64,000 nucleotides of DNA from Stappia sp. (GTDB taxonomy: Bacteria > Pseudomonadota > Alphaproteobacteria > Rhizobiales > Stappiaceae), in assembly GCA_002722295.1 (NCBI GenBank), contig PBLF01000029.1, positions 178,978 through 242,977 on the forward strand, read 5' to 3'. A model generated the notes under the pieces. It was given only the letters and a program-made list of their open reading frames with translations, ran no database searches and was not told the origin of the DNA. Positions 61,554-64,000 of the stretch are shown here, piece by piece (the stretch's first letter is position 1; each line of letters starts with the position of its first letter). Made by a program: the position numbers and the translations under genes.

Positions 61554-61958
61554 ATGAGGACGGGGCCGGGACGACATCTGCGTTTGCTTGCGGTTTGGGC
61601 GATGCTCATTCCGTTCGTCGTCTCGTCGCTGATCGGCTCCGCCGTCATGCCGGCGAAGGGCGCGGACGGAACGCTGACGCTGGTGATCTGTTCGGGCAGC
61701 GGCATGATCGAGATCGCCGTCGATCCGCTCACCATGGAGCCGGTGTCCGAAAGCCCCGACGAGCAGTCCCCCAAATTACAGACCAACTATTGCGCCTGGG
61801 CCGCATCCCATGTCGCCATCGATCTACCCGTGATCGCGGCGATTCCCGCGCGCCTACGCCTTGGTATGGCGGCAATGAACACGCCCGCGCCCACCGTGCT
61901 GCGTGTTGCCGCGGCAACCGGCCTGCCGCCGGCAACGGGCCCGCCCGCGACGTTCTGA
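61554..61958 (+). CDS. DUF2946-like small membrane-associated protein
   Basis: A 134-residue protein with one N-terminal hydrophobic segment (about residues 10-30), LVICSGSGM and a later NYCAWAASH motif, the Cys and Cys/His arrangement of DUF2946-like proteins. The C terminus is Ala/Pro-rich. It precedes the PepSY gene by 37 bp in the same direction, a common arrangement in copper or iron-related loci. Function unknown. The start could also be a GTG five codons upstream. Confidence 0.65.
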   Translation: MRTGPGRHLRLLAVWAMLIPFVVSSLIGSAVMPAKGADGTLTLVICSGSGMIEIAVDPLTMEPVSESPDEQSPKLQTNYCAWAASHVAIDLPVIAAIPARLRLGMAAMNTPAPTVLRVAAATGLPPATGPPATF

Positions 61959-61995
61959 CGTTTTCCTCAACAAAACATCAGAACGGATATCCGAC

Positions 61996-63378
61996 ATGAC
62001 CGATGCATTGCACGGGGCGAACGCCCCGCGAACTGCCGCGCGTGGCGCCGCAGTCTTCAGCTTCTATCGCGCCGTCTGGCGCTGGCACTTCTACGCCGGA
62101 CTGCTCATCCTGCCCTTCCTGATCACACTGTCGATCACCGGAGCGATCTACCTCTTCCGCGAGGAGGTGGACCAGATCGTCCATTCCGACTTCATGCTCG
62201 TCACGCCGACCGAGGAACAGCGCCTTGCCCCGGCACAGATCATCGAGGCCGCGCTTGCGGCTCAGCCGGGCAGGGCGGTGAAATACACGACGCCTGCCAC
62301 CGACACCCGCTCGACCGAGGTCACCGTGCAGCCTGAGACCGGCGGCCGGATGGCCGTCTACGTCGACCAGTACACCGGCAAGGTTCTGGAGGTGCGGCCC
62401 GACCGCAGCACCTTCGCCTGGACGGTGCGCTACCTGCACTCCTTCCGTTACTTCGGCCCGACGCCGCGCATGATCATCGAGATCGTCGGCGGCTGGTCCA
62501 TCCTCATGGTCGTGACGGGGGTTTATCTCTGGTGGCCGCGCGGCCAGACGGGCGGTGTTGTCTCCGTGCGTGGCACGCCCGCCCGGCGCGTCTTCTGGCG
62601 CGACCTTCACGCGGTCTCCGGCATTCTCGTCGGCGGTGTTCTCGTCTTCCTGGCGGTGACGGGCATGCCCTGGTCCTCCGTCTGGGGCGCCAGGGTCAAC
62701 CAGTGGGCCAACGGCACCAACTTCGGCTATCCCTCGGGCGTGCGCGTCGACGTTCCCATGTCGGGCCAGCGCCTCGACGATGTCGCCAAGACCGCATGGT
62801 CGCTTGAACAGGCCCGCATTCCCGAAAGTCCGGCCCCCGAGGCGGGAGTGCAGGCGATCGGTGTCGACGCCGCTGTCGCCCGCCTTGACGAACTCGGCCT
62901 GCATCGCGGCTATACGGTCGCCCTGCCGTCGAGCGAAACGGGCGTCTATTCCGGATCGGTCTATCCCGACGACCTGACCTTCCAGCGGGTGATCCACCTC
63001 GACCAATATTCCGGTGAGCCGCTGGTGGACATGACCTATGCCGATTACGGACCGCTCGGGCGCTGGCTCGAGTTCGGCATCAACACCCACATGGGCCAGA
63101 CCTTCGGGCTGACCAACCAGATCGTTCTGGCGCTTGTCTGCGCCGGGATCATCCTGCTCAGCGTGTCGGCGGCGGTCATGTGGTGGAAGCGTCGTCCGGC
63201 GGGAAGCCTGGGCGTGCCGCCGCTGCCTTCGGACAGGAGGGCCTTCATCGGCCTCTTCGTGATCCTGGGCATCGGCGGAATCGTGTTCCCGCTGACGGGC
63301 CTGTCGCTGCTGGTGATGCTGGCGCTCGACCTTGCCTGGCAACGCCTGCGCACCAACCGTAGCGAAAAGACGGCCTGA
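61996..63378 (+). CDS. PepSY-associated TM domain-containing protein (PiuB-like)
   Basis: A 460-residue inner-membrane protein. A first helix at about residues 28-50 (WHFYAGLLILPFLITLSITGAIYLF), a periplasmic PepSY-like part, helices near 165, 210, 370 and 425, and conserved histidines in WHFYAG, RYLHSFRYFG, RDLHAVSG and NTHMGQ that may coordinate heme. PiuB-type proteins are associated with iron acquisition and siderophore or ferric reduction. No TonB receptor gene is adjacent. The ATG at 61996 is preferred over a frame that opens upstream inside the DUF2946-like gene. Confidence 0.87.
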   Translation: MTDALHGANAPRTAARGAAVFSFYRAVWRWHFYAGLLILPFLITLSITGAIYLFREEVDQIVHSDFMLVTPTEEQRLAPAQIIEAALAAQPGRAVKYTTPATDTRSTEVTVQPETGGRMAVYVDQYTGKVLEVRPDRSTFAWTVRYLHSFRYFGPTPRMIIEIVGGWSILMVVTGVYLWWPRGQTGGVVSVRGTPARRVFWRDLHAVSGILVGGVLVFLAVTGMPWSSVWGARVNQWANGTNFGYPSGVRVDVPMSGQRLDDVAKTAWSLEQARIPESPAPEAGVQAIGVDAAVARLDELGLHRGYTVALPSSETGVYSGSVYPDDLTFQRVIHLDQYSGEPLVDMTYADYGPLGRWLEFGINTHMGQTFGLTNQIVLALVCAGIILLSVSAAVMWWKRRPAGSLGVPPLPSDRRAFIGLFVILGIGGIVFPLTGLSLLVMLALDLAWQRLRTNRSEKTA

Positions 63379-63383
63379 CCCTC

Positions 63384-63423
63384 ACCAAACCCCGGGGCCG
63401 CCCGTGCGGCTCCGGGGTTTGGT
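63384..63423 (+). terminator. Hairpin terminator after the PepSY gene
   Basis: ACCAAACCCCGG pairs perfectly with CCGGGGTTTGGT (12 bp), with an inner GCCG/CGGC stem. It lies five bases after the PepSY stop and just before the convergent hypothetical gene. Confidence 0.8.
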
Positions 63424-63428
63424 CAATA

Positions 63429-63857
63429 TTACGAGATCGTATATAGGTACTGCCTCAATGCGTCATCAAACCGATCATTGAAATCGTCAGAGAGGTCGAA
63501 GGGAATTGTCCATCGCACAATTCGCGGCTCATCGATTGTGCCCCCATGATCCGTGCCGGCCATTGCGACCATTTCATCGAGCTTTTCTGGTATTTCGGCA
63601 AGTTTCGCGGCATTGTGGCCGATAGCATTCATCAATACATTGCGAACGGCTTCACCTTCTTCAGGGATATTTGCAAAGTGCATGGTTTCTTCAAAATCGA
63701 CGATCAACATCAAAGCATCCCGGATCAAGATACAGACGTCGTACATTTCCTCGATATCGCCGGCCTCTCCAGGCCCTCCCCAACTCGCCGTCAAACGATC
63801 TAGCAAGCCTGTAAGTGGACCTATCAATTTCGACATCAAGTGCGTGCGCTCTGACAC
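63429..63857 (-). CDS. Hypothetical protein, probably 5'-truncated by an IS element
   Basis: At least 142 residues, acidic and helical, with no domain I recognise. The listed start is a GTG (VSERTHLMSK); an ATG follows seven codons later. The frame stays open upstream through protein-like sequence (QNEQFLDWVSERTH) to about 63903, exactly where the IS3-type end begins, with no good start codon in between. I therefore infer that the original N terminus and promoter were removed by the insertion. Base composition is visibly less GC-rich than in neighbouring genes, consistent with foreign origin. It could be a small immunity-like or accessory protein. Confidence 0.6.
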   Translation of the reverse strand: MSERTHLMSKLIGPLTGLLDRLTASWGGPGEAGDIEEMYDVCILIRDALMLIVDFEETMHFANIPEEGEAVRNVLMNAIGHNAAKLAEIPEKLDEMVAMAGTDHGGTIDEPRIVRWTIPFDLSDDFNDRFDDALRQYLYTIS

Positions 63858-63903
63858 CCAATCAAGGAATTGTTCGTTCTGAATACGAGATTGGGGGCGA
63901 TAG

Positions 63904-64000
63904 TGACCTGCCCCCCGGTAGATCCCTCAGTCTGATGTAGAGTCTGCTCAACCGCGAAGGAGCAGACGAATGAGGAAGAGCCGTTTCACCGAGGCGCAGA
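63904..64000 (+). mobile_element. IS3-family insertion sequence, left end (continues beyond window)
   Basis: The terminus TGACCTGCCCCCCGG beginning at 63904 matches the TGACCTGCCCCC type of end common in IS3-family elements. About 66 bp inside, an OrfA start (MRKSRFTEAQ) follows a GGAG site. The right end, OrfB and any target duplication lie outside the window. Confidence 0.75.
63970..64000 (+). CDS. IS3-family transposase OrfA, N-terminal fragment (runs off right edge)
   Basis: Only ten codons are visible: MRKSRFTEAQ, the standard beginning of IS3-family OrfA helix-turn-helix proteins. GGAG lies nine bases upstream of the ATG. The remainder is beyond the window. Confidence 0.75.
   Translation, partial: MRKSRFTEAQ

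Overview
The window is GC-rich bacterial DNA, densely packed with genes and dominated by catabolic clusters. Each cluster has its own importer (TRAP, sugar ABC or branched-chain amino acid type ABC) and its own repressor (GntR/FCD, DeoR, GntR/UTRA, TetR or AraC). Gene content, Tat-exported binding proteins and frequent 4-bp ATGA overlaps suggest a metabolically versatile alphaproteobacterium, probably of the Hyphomicrobiales. That is inference: no rRNA or tRNA gene is present to fix taxonomy.

Layout. (1) 1-11.8 kb: a branched sugar-acid (D-apionate-like) locus with a four-carbon acid sugar kinase (cut by the left edge), a RuBisCO-like protein, an ApnO-like oxidoisomerase, two FCD-GntR regulators, a tartrate/D-malate dehydrogenase, an aldehyde dehydrogenase, a TRAP transporter and an SDR. 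An identical 17-bp site lies in the apnO/RLP promoter gap and the TRAP promoter gap, tying both into one regulon. (2) 12.0-16.8 kb: a diguanylate cyclase, then a TetR-controlled SDR / acyl-CoA dehydrogenase / phosphotransferase module resembling 4-hydroxyacyl-CoA catabolism, with a perfect 16-bp palindrome as operator. (3) 17.1-22.2 kb: a sugar or glycerol-phosphate type ABC importer with a DeoR regulator. (4) 22.2-39.7 kb: the most unusual region. A UTRA-GntR repressor, a complete Liv-type ABC importer, MmgE/PrpD, an isocitrate lyase/PEP mutase family lyase, HyuB, HyuA, an isochorismatase-fold hydrolase and two Asp/Glu-racemase-fold proteins form one long minus-strand operon, flanked by LeuC/LeuD-like dehydratase genes and a divergent flavoprotein. 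The hydrolase and both racemase-like proteins lack the catalytic cysteines of their families. (5) 39.9-50.9 kb: katG, an ECF41 sigma/carboxymuconolactone decarboxylase pair with a recognisable ECF41 promoter, a DUF4396 membrane protein, two LysR/MFS pairs, a Nudix hydrolase, a LysE exporter and a HAD hydrolase. (6) 51.0-57.2 kb: an AraC-controlled operon with a cupin, an alpha/beta hydrolase fused to a second cupin, a PhzS-like flavin monooxygenase and an orphan Liv-type binding protein. (7) 57.2-63.4 kb: a Tat-exported hydrolase, an MFS transporter, a cyclophilin-like protein, a YhiN-family flavoprotein, a DUF2946-like protein and a PepSY membrane protein. (8) 63.4-64 kb: a lower-GC hypothetical gene apparently cut at its 5' end by an IS3-family element running off the right edge.

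How they work together. Region 1 should import and oxidise a branched sugar acid, phosphorylate it and decarboxylate or cleave it with the RuBisCO-like protein. Region 4 is best read as uptake of a small cyclic or acidic compound, ATP-driven opening of a cyclic amide (HyuAB), and conversion of the carbon skeleton by flavoprotein desaturation, aconitase-type hydration (LeuCD) and C-C cleavage (lyase). The substrate is unknown. In three importer operons the binding-protein gene is followed by a GC-rich hairpin, which probably sets binding protein to permease expression.
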